A DNA stretch of 64,000 nt from Chryseobacterium sp. Tr-659 (GCF_011752975.1 NZ_VWWP01000002.1:496001-560000); one strand, 5' to 3'. Numbered from the stretch's first letter, positions 1 through 10,045 are shown. Notes: generated by a model not told the origin, from the letters alone. Translations and numbers: made by a program.

Positions 1-1377
1 GCTACTTCGGAGGACAGAATAGGACACGCTTCTCTCTGGCTGGGTTCAGGAGAAAAGGTAGAAGCACCCAATCTTCCAAGGCTGATGCTTTTTGAAGGAA
101 TGAAAATGATGAATGGAATGATGGAAATGAGCGGGAATATGAAGCCAATGAATATGACAATGGGTAACCAGATGATGGATATGAACGAAGTAATGTACCC
201 GGAGCTGTCAGAAAGCCAAAGAAAAATGACGATGAAACATATGAATGAAATGATGGGAGTAAAAACTAAGGAAGATAAGAAAGAGGAAGATCACTCTCAA
301 CATTCAGGAATGGAAATGAAAGAAGAAAAAACGATCAAGAGATTGTCTTACAATATTTTAAAATCTCCGGAAAAAACTATTCTTCCAACAGACAGCATCC
401 GTGAAATGAAATTTACACTGGAAGGAAATATGAACCATTATCTATGGACTCTTGATAACAAAACAGTTACAGAAACTGATAAAATTCTTATCAAAAAAGG
501 TGAAGTTCTTAGAATCAAAATGTATAATAACTCCATGATGAGACACCCAATGCACCTTCATGGACATGATTTCAGACTGATCAATTCAAAAGGAGAGTAT
601 TCACCGCTGAAAAACGTAGTAGATATTATGCCGATGGAAACAGTTACTATTGAATTTGCCGCCAATCAGGATGGAGACTGGTTTTTTCACTGTCATATCC
701 TGTATCATATGATGGCAGGAATGGGAAGAATCTTCAGCTATGAAAATTCAAAACCGAATCCACAGCTTCCGAACAGAAAGCTGGCCTGGAAAAACTTTTT
801 ACAGGATAATAAAATGGTAAGTTCTATGGCAATGCTGGATGTAGCGAGTAATAAAATTCACGCAGAAACAATGACCATGTTCGGACCGAGATGGGCCAAC
901 CTGAATGAATTTCATTCTAACTGGAATTTTGATCATTTTGAAGGAAGTGCAAAAGTAGGAAGGTTTTTAGGGAAATTTCAATGGGCTCTTCCATATGCAG
1001 GATTCAGAGTTCAGAAAAACCACGAGATCATGGAAAGACAGATGGCACAAGATATGGGAACGGATTTTCATGGTAAAAAGACCTGGTTCGGACAGCAGAA
1101 AGCTTCAAAAAATAAGTTTGCTTTCATTGTCGGAATGCAATATGTATTGCCGATGTTAATTACAGCAGATGCAAGTATTGATCAGAACGGAAAAGTGTTA
1201 CTGGAGCTGAGCAGGGAAGATATTCCGCTTTCCAGAAGACTGAGAGGAAACTTTACGGTCAATTCCGATGGAGAATTTTCTACAGGATTGAGATATATCG
1301 TTCAGAAATGGTTGTCATTATCCGGAAATTATGATAACGAAATGGGCTGGGGAGCTGGTGTTACTTTAACCTATTAA
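1..1377 (+). CDS. Multicopper oxidase with C-terminal CopB-like domain (5' end missing)
   Basis: The frame is open to the first base of the window, so the start and the first cupredoxin domains lie upstream. The visible part opens with a Met-rich stretch (about positions 85-330, many MxxM and MxM), typical of Cu(I)-binding segments in CopA-type oxidases. The last cupredoxin domain follows with HPMHLHGHDF (about 543-572) and HCHILYHMMAGMGR (about 688-729), the type 1/2/3 copper ligand motifs. After it comes a segment of about 200 residues rich in alternating aromatic and polar residues, ending in an aromatic Tyr. It resembles the CopB outer-membrane copper protein. Periplasmic or outer-membrane copper oxidation and detoxification is the likely role. 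The DUF3347 and haem-binding genes downstream support a copper operon. Family call is firm; the CopB likeness is from pattern memory. Confidence 0.88.
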   Translation, partial: ATSEDRIGHASLWLGSGEKVEAPNLPRLMLFEGMKMMNGMMEMSGNMKPMNMTMGNQMMDMNEVMYPELSESQRKMTMKHMNEMMGVKTKEDKKEEDHSQHSGMEMKEEKTIKRLSYNILKSPEKTILPTDSIREMKFTLEGNMNHYLWTLDNKTVTETDKILIKKGEVLRIKMYNNSMMRHPMHLHGHDFRLINSKGEYSPLKNVVDIMPMETVTIEFAANQDGDWFFHCHILYHMMAGMGRIFSYENSKPNPQLPNRKLAWKNFLQDNKMVSSMAMLDVASNKIHAETMTMFGPRWANLNEFHSNWNFDHFEGSAKVGRFLGKFQWALPYAGFRVQKNHEIMERQMAQDMGTDFHGKKTWFGQQKASKNKFAFIVGMQYVLPMLITADASIDQNGKVLLELSREDIPLSRRLRGNFTVNSDGEFSTGLRYIVQKWLSLSGNYDNEMGWGAGVTLTY

Positions 1378-1414
1378 TGATTAGCAGATTTTATAAAACT
1401 TAATAAAACAGACA

Positions 1415-2035
1415 ATGAAAAACTTATTAACTGTACTTGTCACAGGATCTATTCTATATTCATGCAATAATCCCAATAGCAATTCTTTAAAAAAGGAAAC
1501 AGAGCCAGCTGTGAAAACAGAAGGTAATCCATCCACATCAACACCTGAGGTAATAACACAAAATGCAGCTAATAATCAGGAAAAGAATAAAGAAGAAGTG
1601 AAAGAATCTTCATCAGTTTCTATAAAACAAATTGTTGAAGGATATTTACCTTTAAAGAATGCTTTAACGCAGGATGATGCCAGTACAGCTTCAAAAGAAG
1701 CTAAAAAACTATACTCGGTCTTAAAAAAAGCAGATATCAGTAAACTGAGCGCTGATGTGAAAGATATCTTAGAAAGTGCTGCCGAAAATGCAGAGCATAT
1801 AAGTGAAAACTCTAGGGATATAGCACATCAGAGAGAACATCTGCTTTCTCTGAGTAATGATATGGCTGATTTAATCAAAGAGATGGGAACCGGAGGATTA
1901 AAATTATATCAGAACTTTTGCCCCATGTATAATAATGGAAAAGGAGGAACCTGGATTAGTGAATCCGAAGAGATTATCAATCCGTACGAAGGTCAGAAAA
2001 TGATCAATTGCGGATCTGTAAAAAAAGCATTCTAA
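1415..2035 (+). CDS. DUF3347-domain lipoprotein, copper operon
   Basis: A 206-aa lipoprotein: the signal sequence ends in a lipobox-like LYSC at residues 14-17. A low-complexity Asn/Glu/Lys linker follows to about residue 65. The C-terminal 140 residues match the DUF3347 pattern: a helical stretch ending in the conserved block NFCPMYNNGKGGTW, then NPYEGQKMINCG. DUF3347 domains occur in Bacteroidetes beside copper exporters and oxidases and, in CusB-like proteins, near metal-binding parts. The Cys, Met and His residues of the CPM and MxxCG motifs could bind copper, which is inference. It lies 37 bp after the multicopper oxidase and 3 bp before the next gene, so co-transcription is likely. Confidence 0.85.
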   Translation: MKNLLTVLVTGSILYSCNNPNSNSLKKETEPAVKTEGNPSTSTPEVITQNAANNQEKNKEEVKESSSVSIKQIVEGYLPLKNALTQDDASTASKEAKKLYSVLKKADISKLSADVKDILESAAENAEHISENSRDIAHQREHLLSLSNDMADLIKEMGTGGLKLYQNFCPMYNNGKGGTWISESEEIINPYEGQKMINCGSVKKAF

Positions 2036-2038
2036 AAG

Positions 2039-2509
2039 ATGAACCGCTGTATTACAAAAATACTTTTGGGACTCATCCTTGTTTTTTTGCTTATTCAGAT
2101 GATTCAGCCTGCTCGTAATATTGATTACGGGCAGGTTCCTTCAACAGATATCGCAAAGGTGTATCAGATTCCGGAAAATGTACAAACTGTTTTTGCAAAT
2201 TCCTGTTATGATTGTCATAGTAATTCCACAGACTATCCGTTCTATGCCTATATTCAACCTTTAAGTTTCTTTATTGATAATCATATTAAAGAAGGGAAGA
2301 AGGAATTAAATTTTAACGAGTGGGGCAATTACAGCCATCGAAGACAAGCTAATAAATTAGAATCAATAGCAAATCAGATAAAACAACAAAAAATGCCGCT
2401 TCCCTCTTATGCATACCTTCATCGGGGAGCTAACCTTTCTAAAAAGCAGATAGAGGAAATAGTCAGTTGGGTAGAATTGATGCAGGCTGAAAATGAAAAA
2501 GTAAAATAG
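2039..2509 (+). CDS. Haem-binding domain protein (single CxxCH)
   Basis: A 156-aa protein with one N-terminal membrane segment (about residues 7-23) and a single c-type haem site CYDCH (about residues 57-61). The flanking sequence, NSCYDCHSN...YPFYAYIQP and a later MPLPSY, matches the Bacteroidetes haem-binding domain family (PF14376 type). It is probably anchored in the inner membrane facing the periplasm, where the haem would be attached. It is the last gene of the copper operon, 3 bp after the DUF3347 gene and followed by a strong terminator. A role in electron transfer with the oxidase is plausible but not shown. Confidence 0.85.
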   Translation: MNRCITKILLGLILVFLLIQMIQPARNIDYGQVPSTDIAKVYQIPENVQTVFANSCYDCHSNSTDYPFYAYIQPLSFFIDNHIKEGKKELNFNEWGNYSHRRQANKLESIANQIKQQKMPLPSYAYLHRGANLSKKQIEEIVSWVELMQAENEKVK

Positions 2510-2526
2510 AAAGCTTCAGCAAAAAT

Positions 2527-2561
2527 AAAAGCCATCCAAATAAGCGGGGTGGCTTTTTTTT
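2527..2561 (+). terminator. Rho-independent terminator of the copper operon
   Basis: AAAAGCCATCC pairs with GGGTGGCTTTT around a short loop and is followed by a T run. It sits 18 bp after the haem-binding protein gene. Confidence 0.85.
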
Positions 2562-2652
2562 CACTTTTGGTTTTATGAGAATATGAAATTGATTAATTAA
2601 AGTTTTCTTAACTTGAATATTACCTAAAAAGCTCTCCTATTTATAATCTTTA

Positions 2653-3507
2653 TCATTCTAATTCAATAGGGTTATAGGGGAGAGGGTTGGATTTCATTGA
2701 CATCTGACTACCGTCCATATTATAAGCTTTGCCGTGAAAAAATCCGGGATTATCATAATATGATTGTTGAATTCTTCTAAATTTGTCTCTTGTTACTTTA
2801 AAGATACTTTTATCATTACGTAGATAAATATTATTAGGTTTTTGATTCATTGCAACAGCTTGAAAAAGAAAATTTTTTTTATCATCTTCGATTTCAAGTA
2901 TTAAGCCAGGCAATCCACCAAAAACATAAGGCCCATTATTAATAGGAATTTGATCTGTATACCAAGCAGTATAATCTCTGCCCTTATATAGTGTAGTTGC
3001 TTTATTACACTCATAACCAAGGATTTTTTTCTTCTCTCCGCTGCTCATAGTCCATTTAAAAATAGGTGTTTTTTCTTCATATTGATACCTATCTTTGGCT
3101 TTATCTTGTATAATTAAACTATCTGTCAATTTGTTTTTAAAGATAACTGCTGACCATATTTCCCGAACTTTAAGTAGTTGGTTAATCTCTTTTCCTCCAA
3201 TTCTTTCTTGATTACTAAACTTCTCTGATATAGAATCTTGCTGAATACCTTTATAATCAATGAATTTAGAATAGTTACTCCCCAATTGTAAGATACAAAT
3301 TGTTTCTTTCTTGCTCCCGGGAACATTGATATTGTTAGAAAACTTTACCTGATAATAAATATTTAAATCACTGTTTCCATAGGTTTTCACTTGGTATTTA
3401 GGAGCTTGAAATGTAAAGTTATCGGGAAATTTAGTATCCTGTCCTTTAACAAAGTTAAAAAATACAATTAAAAATACAATTATAAACTTCATTGCGTTTA
3501 ATTTCAT
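2653..3507 (-). CDS. GLPGLI family protein
   Basis: A 284-aa secreted protein with a hydrophobic signal (about residues 6-22, ending near GQD). It carries the motif that names the family, FGGLPGLILEIED (about residue 197 on), preceded by AWYTDQIPINNGPY, which is also conserved. GLPGLI proteins are abundant in flavobacteria, reside in the periplasm or outer envelope, and have no established function. ATGs at 3507 and 3492 are both possible starts; the second gives a more usual signal peptide. The small secreted protein at 3561-3854 lies 53 bp upstream and may share its transcript. Confidence 0.85.
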   Translation of the reverse strand: MKLNAMKFIIVFLIVFFNFVKGQDTKFPDNFTFQAPKYQVKTYGNSDLNIYYQVKFSNNINVPGSKKETICILQLGSNYSKFIDYKGIQQDSISEKFSNQERIGGKEINQLLKVREIWSAVIFKNKLTDSLIIQDKAKDRYQYEEKTPIFKWTMSSGEKKKILGYECNKATTLYKGRDYTAWYTDQIPINNGPYVFGGLPGLILEIEDDKKNFLFQAVAMNQKPNNIYLRNDKSIFKVTRDKFRRIQQSYYDNPGFFHGKAYNMDGSQMSMKSNPLPYNPIELE

Positions 3508-3560
3508 TCTGTTAATTTTAAAATAGTACGGATAAAGTATCCGTCTTATTTATAATTGGT

Positions 3561-3854
3561 TTATGTTAGAGGATAAGATGTTCCGCATTTTTGTGCATTA
3601 AAGTAAGTAACATCATCTGTGAAAGCTTGTATGCTATCATAATCACTAGCTTCTAAATAATAAACAGCCCCACAAGGAGATGTTACTTGAATCCAGTTAT
3701 AATAACCTGTTTTTGCTTTAATAGAAACTCTACTGCAATTTCTGGCTTTTTTCGCTGTTGTTTTTATTTTCTTGGTGATTTCTTTGTCAGTAATCCCCTT
3801 GGCACTCATAAGCCCAGCTACACCAAGAGTAACAATAAAGATAATTTTTTTCAT
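3561..3854 (-). CDS. Small secreted protein of unknown function
   Basis: A 97-aa protein with a clear signal peptide (residues 1-18, MKKIIFIVTLGVAGLMSA). The mature part starts with a Lys/Thr-rich helix, then a compact domain with three cysteines (C39, C60 and C90 approximately) and several aromatics. No family recognised. It precedes the GLPGLI gene on the same strand, so the two may form a two-gene unit. Confidence 0.65.
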   Translation of the reverse strand: MKKIIFIVTLGVAGLMSAKGITDKEITKKIKTTAKKARNCSRVSIKAKTGYYNWIQVTSPCGAVYYLEASDYDSIQAFTDDVTYFNAQKCGTSYPLT

Positions 3855-4157
3855 CGTTAAAATTTTAATTTTTAATAAATAATAAATTTTTTTGATTGCA
3901 ATCTGAAAGCAATTTTATAAAACATTTATATTATTAACAAGGAATTTGTCTTTAAATTGATGATTGTGTTGGTATTAGCTTGTTTTGTTTATTTTTTAAA
4001 AATAAAATTTATAAAAAATAAGTAATAAAGTAATGATATTCTTATAAAGTTACTAAGTTAAATGCTGGTTCTATTCAGATGATACCATTAATTTGTTTTT
4101 AAAATAAAAGCCACCTCATTTTCATGAGATGGCTTTATTTATTTTTGATCAAATAGA
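3855..4157. other. Intergenic region, AT-rich
   Basis: Very AT-rich spacer between the small secreted protein and the S9 peptidase, both on the minus strand. The only clear element is the terminator near 4103-4140. It must also hold the promoter for the small secreted protein, but I could not place a convincing -33/-7 pair. Confidence 0.5.
4103..4140 (-). terminator. Terminator of the S9 peptidase gene
   Basis: Read on the minus strand, AATAAAGCCATCTCAT pairs with ATGAGGTGGCTTTATT around a short loop and is followed by T-rich sequence. It lies 18 bp past the stop of the S9 peptidase gene. Confidence 0.8.
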
Positions 4158-6188
4158 TTACTTAGCCGTTTCAGCTATTTTTTCTTTTGCTGGTGTGTAA
4201 GTAACTTTTGCAATATCAACGGTCATTTCCTTCAGCCGTTTAGCTACATTTTCCGGCATATCTTTCTGATATCGTCCTCCGATTACTTCAGAAAGGAATT
4301 TCTCTGTTTCCGCATACATTGCCATACTGTTAACAGGTTTACGGAATCCGTGTCCTTCATCATCGGCAAGAATATAGCTTACTTTTTTACCTTTATCACG
4401 AAGTGCAATTACAATCTGATCTGCTTCAGCCTGTTTTACTCTCGGATCATTCGCTCCCTGGATAATCAGTAAAGGTTTGTTGATCTTATCCACACTGAAT
4501 AAAGGGCTGGCATCATGCATACGTTTTTTTCCTTCCTCAGTTTTAGGATCACCTACCATCCCATATAAAGATGCGCGGGCAGCTTCCCAATATGCAGGAA
4601 TAGAATTTAATAAAGTAAATAGATTACTTGGTCCTACAATATCAACTCCTGCAGCATACAGATCCGGAGTAAAGGCTAACCCTGCTAATGTTGCATATCC
4701 ACCGTAGCTTCCACCCATAATCACTACTTTATTTTTATCTGCGATACCTTTATCGATGAGGTATTTTACGCCCCAGGTAATATCATCCTGCATCAGTTTT
4801 CCCCATTGTAAGTCTCCGGCGTTTAAGAAACTTTTTCCGTAACCTCCACTGGCTCTGAAGTTAGGCTGTAATACAGCATATCCTCTGTTAGCTAAAAACT
4901 GTACATTAGAGTTATATCCCCAAGTGTCTCTAGGACCTTTAGGGCCTCCGTGTACCAAAACTACTACAGGAATATTTTTTCCTGTTGATCCTACTGGTAA
5001 AGTCAGGTAAGCTGGTATTTCAAGGCCGTCACTGCTTTTGTAGGTAATAGGAGTCATAGGAGCAAGGTATTGTTCAACCTTTTTTAGTTCCGGTCTTGGA
5101 GTGTACTGGAAAACCAGCTTTTTTGTTTTTGCATCAAAGAAATAAGCTTCAGCAGCATATTTATCACCCCATACGGAAACTAAAAATTTTGAATAATCAT
5201 TTGTTGAACTTCCAAAATTCACCTCTCTTCCCGGGAATTTACTTTGTAAGAATTTATAATTGTCTTCCCATGTTTTATCCTTCCAATAATACTGTGTTTT
5301 GTCTCCCGTATAAGAAGTAGAAATGATCTTTCTGGTATTTCTATCTATAAATAAACTTCCAAAATCTACTTTTCCTTTCGGATCATTTTCTATTTTGGTC
5401 ATTTGTTTGGTTTTCGGATCCATCAGAAATAATGTTGATTTATCCAGATTACCCTTATTGGTTACCAGATAGAATTTTGAATTATCGGCATTCCAGTTAG
5501 AAATATAGGCACTTTCTGTTACCAGTGTTTCATAGATTGGAGTCAGCTTGTCATCTTCTTTATAAAAGAACTGGGTTGTTCCCTTATCATCAGTTTTTGA
5601 TAAAACTCTTAGTTTCTCATCCCAATCGAAATCATAGCCGGTAATACGATCTGTATTCTCAAAGATCTTTTTCAGCTCACCCGTTGATATTTTCAGAGAA
5701 TAGAGATCATGCCATGCTTTATCACGATTATTCAATCCTACCATAAGAAGATCAGGATCTTTTCTGCTTACCATATAGATCTGGGCGGTCACTTCATTAA
5801 TCGGGGTTAAATTTCTTGATTCAGGCACCCCATTTGTCGCCTTTGCCATTGGATCTACAGCGAAGATATTAACATTTTCATCTCCGTTTTTGTCTTTTAC
5901 ATATAAGATATATTTTCCGTTTTCTGACCAGAAATATCCACTCAAGGGGCGTTTGCTGTCAGTTAGTGGTCGTGCTTTTTCAAAAGGTTCATCAATTTTT
6001 TTTACCCAGATATTCATAATTCCGCCATAGTCTTTCAAAAAAGAAATCCATTTTCCATCCGGACTTAGCTGCCCTCCGGAAATTTCAGGGTTTCCAAAGA
6101 ATAATCCTCTGTCCAGTAACGGAACCTCCTGTGCTTGTGCTGTATGAAACCCTATCATTAAGAGTAATACATAAAAGATTTTTTTCAT
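4158..6188 (-). CDS. S9 family prolyl oligopeptidase
   Basis: A 676-aa secreted serine peptidase. Residues 1-20 are a signal peptide (ending AQA-Q). A beta-propeller domain covers roughly residues 30-380, followed by an alpha/beta-hydrolase catalytic domain. The nucleophile is Ser494 in GGSYGGYA; Asp581 (ANDPRV) and His613 (DEGHGF) complete the triad. It probably trims short peptides in the periplasm, as expected for acylaminoacyl-peptidase or DPP-like members of the family. It has its own terminator and a 60-bp gap from the upstream monooxygenase gene. Exact substrate preference cannot be read from the sequence. Confidence 0.93.
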   Translation of the reverse strand: MKKIFYVLLLMIGFHTAQAQEVPLLDRGLFFGNPEISGGQLSPDGKWISFLKDYGGIMNIWVKKIDEPFEKARPLTDSKRPLSGYFWSENGKYILYVKDKNGDENVNIFAVDPMAKATNGVPESRNLTPINEVTAQIYMVSRKDPDLLMVGLNNRDKAWHDLYSLKISTGELKKIFENTDRITGYDFDWDEKLRVLSKTDDKGTTQFFYKEDDKLTPIYETLVTESAYISNWNADNSKFYLVTNKGNLDKSTLFLMDPKTKQMTKIENDPKGKVDFGSLFIDRNTRKIISTSYTGDKTQYYWKDKTWEDNYKFLQSKFPGREVNFGSSTNDYSKFLVSVWGDKYAAEAYFFDAKTKKLVFQYTPRPELKKVEQYLAPMTPITYKSSDGLEIPAYLTLPVGSTGKNIPVVVLVHGGPKGPRDTWGYNSNVQFLANRGYAVLQPNFRASGGYGKSFLNAGDLQWGKLMQDDITWGVKYLIDKGIADKNKVVIMGGSYGGYATLAGLAFTPDLYAAGVDIVGPSNLFTLLNSIPAYWEAARASLYGMVGDPKTEEGKKRMHDASPLFSVDKINKPLLIIQGANDPRVKQAEADQIVIALRDKGKKVSYILADDEGHGFRKPVNSMAMYAETEKFLSEVIGGRYQKDMPENVAKRLKEMTVDIAKVTYTPAKEKIAETAK

Positions 6189-6248
6189 TTTTTTTTAAAT
6201 TTTGGTTTTTATTTATATCGAAAGAATTTTTTTGTAAAAGCTTGCTCT

Positions 6249-7367
6249 CTATATTTCTAGTTCTATGATTTTCTTTGCCATATTTTGATTGATACGATCA
6301 GGAATTAAACGCATCATAAAGTTCCGCAGTGAATTTCCACGTTCCCATTGAGAGATTTTCCCAATAGTATGGCTTGTATTAACAATGTAGTCTACCTTTT
6401 TCCTCCTTATTCTCTGAAACTCTTCAAAAACAATATTAAAATCTTTGCTTTTTTCTAATAATTTGCCAATAATGTAAGCATCTTCAATAGCCTGACAGGC
6501 TCCTTGTCCCATATTAGGAGTCGTAGCGTGGGCGGCATCTCCAATTAAACAAAGATTTTCCGAATACCATCTTGGAATAGGAGTGAGGTCGGTAATTTCG
6601 TTACAGATTATATTTTCTTTTGCAGTTGTCTCGATAAGGGTTAAAATCAAAGGATCAAAATCATTAAAAATATCCGTTAAACTTAGGTATCGTCCAAAAC
6701 TTTTGTCATTGATACATGCATACCAATATACTTTTTGCGCAGAAATTTTTACAAATCCGAAACGTTTTCCTTTTCCCCAAACTTCAAAAGCTTCCTGGTG
6801 ATATCTTTCGGGAAGGTCAAAATCTACCAGTCCGCGCCAGCATTTCTGTCCTGAACTGCGGATATTTCCTGTTTTTAAAACTTGATTCCGGATTGGAGAC
6901 TTTATTCCATCTGCTCCAAAAATGATTGTACTTTCAATAGTATTTCCGTTTTCAAAATTCAGAATATAGTTTTCCTTTTTTTCTATTGTTTGTAAAGAAT
7001 GATTAAGCCTGATACCTTCCGAATGTATATTTTCTGCAAGTATTTTCTGAAGTTCAGCACGATGAATAGCTACATTGCAGGAGTTATACTGATTTTCCAG
7101 ATCCTGTATTTCAGTTTTAGAAATGGGTTTCAGAGTTTCATCTGCTATCGTGATTCTATGAATTTTATTCCCCGCCTTTTCAATTTTTTCTTTTAAACCC
7201 AGTTTGTCAAAAACCTGCATAGCATTAACGGCCATCATAATTCCGGCTCCCACAGGCTTTATTTCCGGAGCAGCCTCATAAACCGTGAAGTCATACTGAT
7301 GTTGTTTCAGTATATTTCCAAGGGTGAGTCCTCCAATTCCGGCTCCGATTATTGAAATAGTATTCAT
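6249..7367 (-). CDS. FAD-dependent monooxygenase (PHBH fold)
   Basis: A 372-aa cytoplasmic flavoprotein. It has the Rossmann motif GAGIGG (residues 8-13), the DG motif GADGIKS (151-157) and the second FAD motif GDAAHATTPNMGQGACQAIED (about 276-296), the three marks of class A flavoprotein hydroxylases. Members hydroxylate aromatic or polyketide-like compounds with NAD(P)H; the TetX enzymes that inactivate tetracyclines belong to the same fold. I see nothing that makes this one TetX itself. A GNAT gene lies 41 bp upstream on the same strand and may be co-transcribed. Confidence 0.88.
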   Translation of the reverse strand: MNTISIIGAGIGGLTLGNILKQHQYDFTVYEAAPEIKPVGAGIMMAVNAMQVFDKLGLKEKIEKAGNKIHRITIADETLKPISKTEIQDLENQYNSCNVAIHRAELQKILAENIHSEGIRLNHSLQTIEKKENYILNFENGNTIESTIIFGADGIKSPIRNQVLKTGNIRSSGQKCWRGLVDFDLPERYHQEAFEVWGKGKRFGFVKISAQKVYWYACINDKSFGRYLSLTDIFNDFDPLILTLIETTAKENIICNEITDLTPIPRWYSENLCLIGDAAHATTPNMGQGACQAIEDAYIIGKLLEKSKDFNIVFEEFQRIRRKKVDYIVNTSHTIGKISQWERGNSLRNFMMRLIPDRINQNMAKKIIELEI

Positions 7368-7408
7368 AGGGTTTAATTGTTTTTTAAAATACTGATGAAG
7401 ATCCTACT

Positions 7409-7909
7409 TTATAATGTTAAAATATAACTCTCGGATACCTTTTTGAAGCCATATCTACTGAAAAAATTATGAGCCCCATGATTATTGACACCGCTTTCCA
7501 GCAAAATAAAACTGACATTCCAGCTTTTGGATTCCTGAATAGCTTTCTCTAACAGCTTACTTCCAAGAGACTGACCTCTTACAGACTGATCCAAAAGCAT
7601 ATCTTCCAGAATTGCATATTTTTTAAAAGGACTGTTGATCACATTGAAAACCAGCATTCCTACAATTTCTCCATTCTCATTTTCCGCAATCAGAATATTC
7701 AGTTTTGAACTTCCGTCAGAATTAAAATCTGTAATTAACTGTTCTGTTAAGATCACCTCAAGGTCCGGATTCCAATGATGAGCATCTAAAGCTCTGCCGG
7801 ACATCATCTCACCATGGGAAATGTAAGAATCCGTTTTGTGCGTCATAAAAAAGTTTACCAGCTCTTTTACGCGGGCCTTATCACTAAGCCATTTTGTAGT
7901 ATATTCCAT
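7409..7909 (-). CDS. GNAT family N-acetyltransferase
   Basis: A 166-aa single-domain protein. The acetyl-CoA binding signature is VRGQSLGSKLL (about residues 113-123) after the beta-4 strand LEDMLLD. It is followed by SFILLESGVNNHGAHNFFSRYGF, the usual GNAT C-terminal block. Substrate unknown. It sits 11 bp after the coiled-coil lipoprotein gene (7921-8526) and 41 bp before the monooxygenase gene, so a short operon is possible. Confidence 0.87.
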   Translation of the reverse strand: MEYTTKWLSDKARVKELVNFFMTHKTDSYISHGEMMSGRALDAHHWNPDLEVILTEQLITDFNSDGSSKLNILIAENENGEIVGMLVFNVINSPFKKYAILEDMLLDQSVRGQSLGSKLLEKAIQESKSWNVSFILLESGVNNHGAHNFFSRYGFKKVSESYILTL

Positions 7910-7920
7910 AGAGAGTGATG

Positions 7921-8526
7921 TTATTTTAATTTTTTTAATTCCTCCAGCAAAATATTCTGTTTATTGATGAAACTATCAAGATTATCTGTTTTCAAAGGAT
8001 GAGCATTCTGATACTTTTCAATTTCAGGAAGAGTTTTTCTGATTTTGAATACTACGTACTGATCATGAAGCGCTGCATCGTTTGCCTTTATTCTACTGAT
8101 CAGATCCTTTATAGTCTGGGTTTTTGTGTTGTATTTTTCAGAACTTGCTTTAATTTCTTTTTCAATCTGTTTTCTGGTGAGAGAGTCTGTTACTGAGTTA
8201 GACAATGCAGCAGCATCATTATAATAAGTTTCTGATTTGTAGATAACCTCACTATATTCTGAAAGTACAGTTCTGGTTTCCTCACGAATATTTTCTATCC
8301 TTGCATCAAGCTCCTGTAAAGCTTTGTCATTTTTTACGAGCTCCTCATAAATTTCATGAACAAGATTTCCACCCTTGGAATATCGTGTATTTTTCTTGAT
8401 AGAGCCGGAAACTGAGGATTCAGCATTATCTACGGCATTGTCTACAACCGGAGCGTTCCGTGATTTATTTTCCCTGCAGGAAAGCAGAGATAAGGCCAGG
8501 GCAGAGGCGAAAAATATTCTTTTCAT
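7921..8526 (-). CDS. Hypothetical coiled-coil lipoprotein
   Basis: A 201-aa predicted lipoprotein with lipobox LLSC (about residues 14-17). The rest is almost entirely helical and charged, with long heptad-like stretches (about residues 60-150) typical of coiled coils, and no enzymatic motif. It would be anchored to the inner or outer membrane with the helix in the periplasm. No family recognised. The next gene downstream is the GNAT acetyltransferase, 11 bp away. Confidence 0.7.
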   Translation of the reverse strand: MKRIFFASALALSLLSCRENKSRNAPVVDNAVDNAESSVSGSIKKNTRYSKGGNLVHEIYEELVKNDKALQELDARIENIREETRTVLSEYSEVIYKSETYYNDAAALSNSVTDSLTRKQIEKEIKASSEKYNTKTQTIKDLISRIKANDAALHDQYVVFKIRKTLPEIEKYQNAHPLKTDNLDSFINKQNILLEELKKLK

Positions 8527-8658
8527 AGTTTGCTTTTTTGTGATTGATAATCAATATCATATCCTGAAAACTAAAATTAATCATTTAGACTCTATCCTAA
8601 GTAATGGAGGGATATGATTTTAATTAGTTGAGCAAACTTTGAAAATTGTTACAAATCC

Positions 8659-9111
8659 TTATAAAATAGAATTTAAATCAAATCCTGTTCTATTAAAATC
8701 CAGTAATATGGAATATTTTCCACCTGTTATTCCATGGCCGAATTTTCCATTTATTCTAAGTCTCCCATGATCATTATATTTAGAGTCAAGAGAAAGTTTT
8801 TTTGATATAAACGGAAAGCTTTCGGTGCAGTTGCATATCTGATAAATCTGGTGAGCAATTCCTAAGGGGTTGGAGTAAAGCAGAAGAAAAATCTTGTCTT
8901 CTAAAATGATAACATCTGCAGTATCCCTGCGATATCTGAATGCCAGTTTTCCGAAAAACTCTGTTTCCATGTTCAGCTTTTTGAGTATCGTAAAATTTTT
9001 GTTTTTCAATGACTCGAGGAACTTTTTGTGTTTTCTTTTATAATAAAGAAAGATTCCTAAACCGCCCAAAATGACGTAACAGATTCCGGCAATAATGTAA
9101 TTTGTTTCCAT
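8659..9111 (-). CDS. Hypothetical membrane-anchored protein
   Basis: A 150-aa protein with one N-terminal transmembrane segment (about residues 5-23), a basic stretch (KRKHKK) on its cytoplasmic side, and a soluble domain of alternating beta-type residues. No recognised family or motif. It lies downstream of rpoD, separated by rpoD's terminator, so it is probably transcribed from its own promoter. Confidence 0.6.
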   Translation of the reverse strand: METNYIIAGICYVILGGLGIFLYYKRKHKKFLESLKNKNFTILKKLNMETEFFGKLAFRYRRDTADVIILEDKIFLLLYSNPLGIAHQIYQICNCTESFPFISKKLSLDSKYNDHGRLRINGKFGHGITGGKYSILLDFNRTGFDLNSIL

Positions 9112-9118
9112 GGTTTAG

Positions 9119-9156
9119 CAAAAATAAAAAAACGGAGTCTGAAAACAAACTCCGCT
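9119..9156 (-). terminator. Terminator of rpoD
   Basis: On the minus strand CGGAGTTTG pairs with CAGACTCCG around TTTT, followed by a long T run (9121-9133). It lies 23 bp after the rpoD stop. Confidence 0.9.
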
Positions 9157-9178
9157 TATACATTATTTACGCTAAAAA

Positions 9179-10045
9179 TTATTTACCTAAATAAGATTTA
9201 AGAATCTTACTTCTGGTATTGTGTTTTAGTCTCTTAATTGCTTTTTCTTTGATCTGACGAACTCTCTCTCTTGTAAGATCGAAAGTCTCACCAATTTCCT
9301 CTAAAGTCATTGGGTGTTTCCCGTTCAGTCCGAAGTATAATCTTACCAGATCAGCCTCTCTTGGTGTTAAAGTGTTCAATGCTCTTTCAATCTCGATTTG
9401 TAGAGATTCAAGCATTAGATCTTTATCAGGACTTGGAGATTCTCCTGAACGCAATACATCATAAAGATTAGAATCTTCACCTTCTACTAAAGGTGCATCC
9501 ATAGACAGGTGTCTACCAGAGTTTTTCATAGATTCTTTGATATCTTCCTCGCTCATGTCAAGAACTTCAGCCAATTCTTCCGGAGAAGGTGGTCTTTCAT
9601 TTTCCTGCTCAAGGTGAGCGTATGCTTTATTAATTTTATTGATGGAACCAATTTTATTCAACGGAAGTCTTACAATTCTTGATTGCTCAGCTAACGCCTG
9701 TAAAATTGATTGACGGATCCACCATACTGCATAAGAGATAAATTTGAAACCTCTAGTTTCATCGTACCTTTTTGCCGCTTTCATCAATCCTAGGTTACCT
9801 TCATTGATCAAATCGGGTAAAGAAAGACCTTGGTTTTGGTATTGCTTAGATACAGAAACTACGAAACGAAGGTTGGCTTTAATTAGTTTCTCTAATGCGG
9901 CTCTGTCGCCAGCACGTATTCTTTGTGCCAATTCTACTTCTTCGTCCGCAGTAATCAGTTCCACTTTACCAATTTCCTGCAAATACTTGTCTAATGAAGC
10001 AGTTTCCCTGTTGGTAACCTGCTTAGTGATTTTTAATTGTCTCAT
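9179..10045 (-). CDS. rpoD: Primary sigma factor RpoD/SigA
   Basis: A 288-aa housekeeping sigma factor in the short form typical of Bacteroidetes: region 1.1 and the long non-conserved region are absent. Region 1.2 is seen in [17 protein letters not shown] (residues 16-32). Region 2 contains [16 protein letters not shown] and [11 protein letters not shown]. Region 3 follows, and region 4 has the helix-turn-helix [19 protein letters not shown] near the C-terminus. It directs RNA polymerase to promoters of the TTG/TAnnTTTG type, two of which occur in this window at 20367-20396 and 21240-21269. It is monocistronic, with its own terminator. Confidence 0.97.
   Translation of the reverse strand: MRQLKITKQVTNRETASLDKYLQEIGKVELITADEEVELAQRIRAGDRAALEKLIKANLRFVVSVSKQYQNQGLSLPDLINEGNLGLMKAAKRYDETRGFKFISYAVWWIRQSILQALAEQSRIVRLPLNKIGSINKINKAYAHLEQENERPPSPEELAEVLDMSEEDIKESMKNSGRHLSMDAPLVEGEDSNLYDVLRSGESPSPDKDLMLESLQIEIERALNTLTPREADLVRLYFGLNGKHPMTLEEIGETFDLTRERVRQIKEKAIKRLKHNTRSKILKSYLGK

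Noticed and set aside
3893..3916. TTGCAATC...AAGCAA as another Fur/Zur-type box
   Set aside because: Spacing and half-sites do not fit the 7-1-7 pattern, and the neighbouring genes have no link to the cluster.
6249..7367. TetX tetracycline monooxygenase
   Set aside because: Shares only the general class A hydroxylase motifs; no mobile context or specific TetX signature visible.
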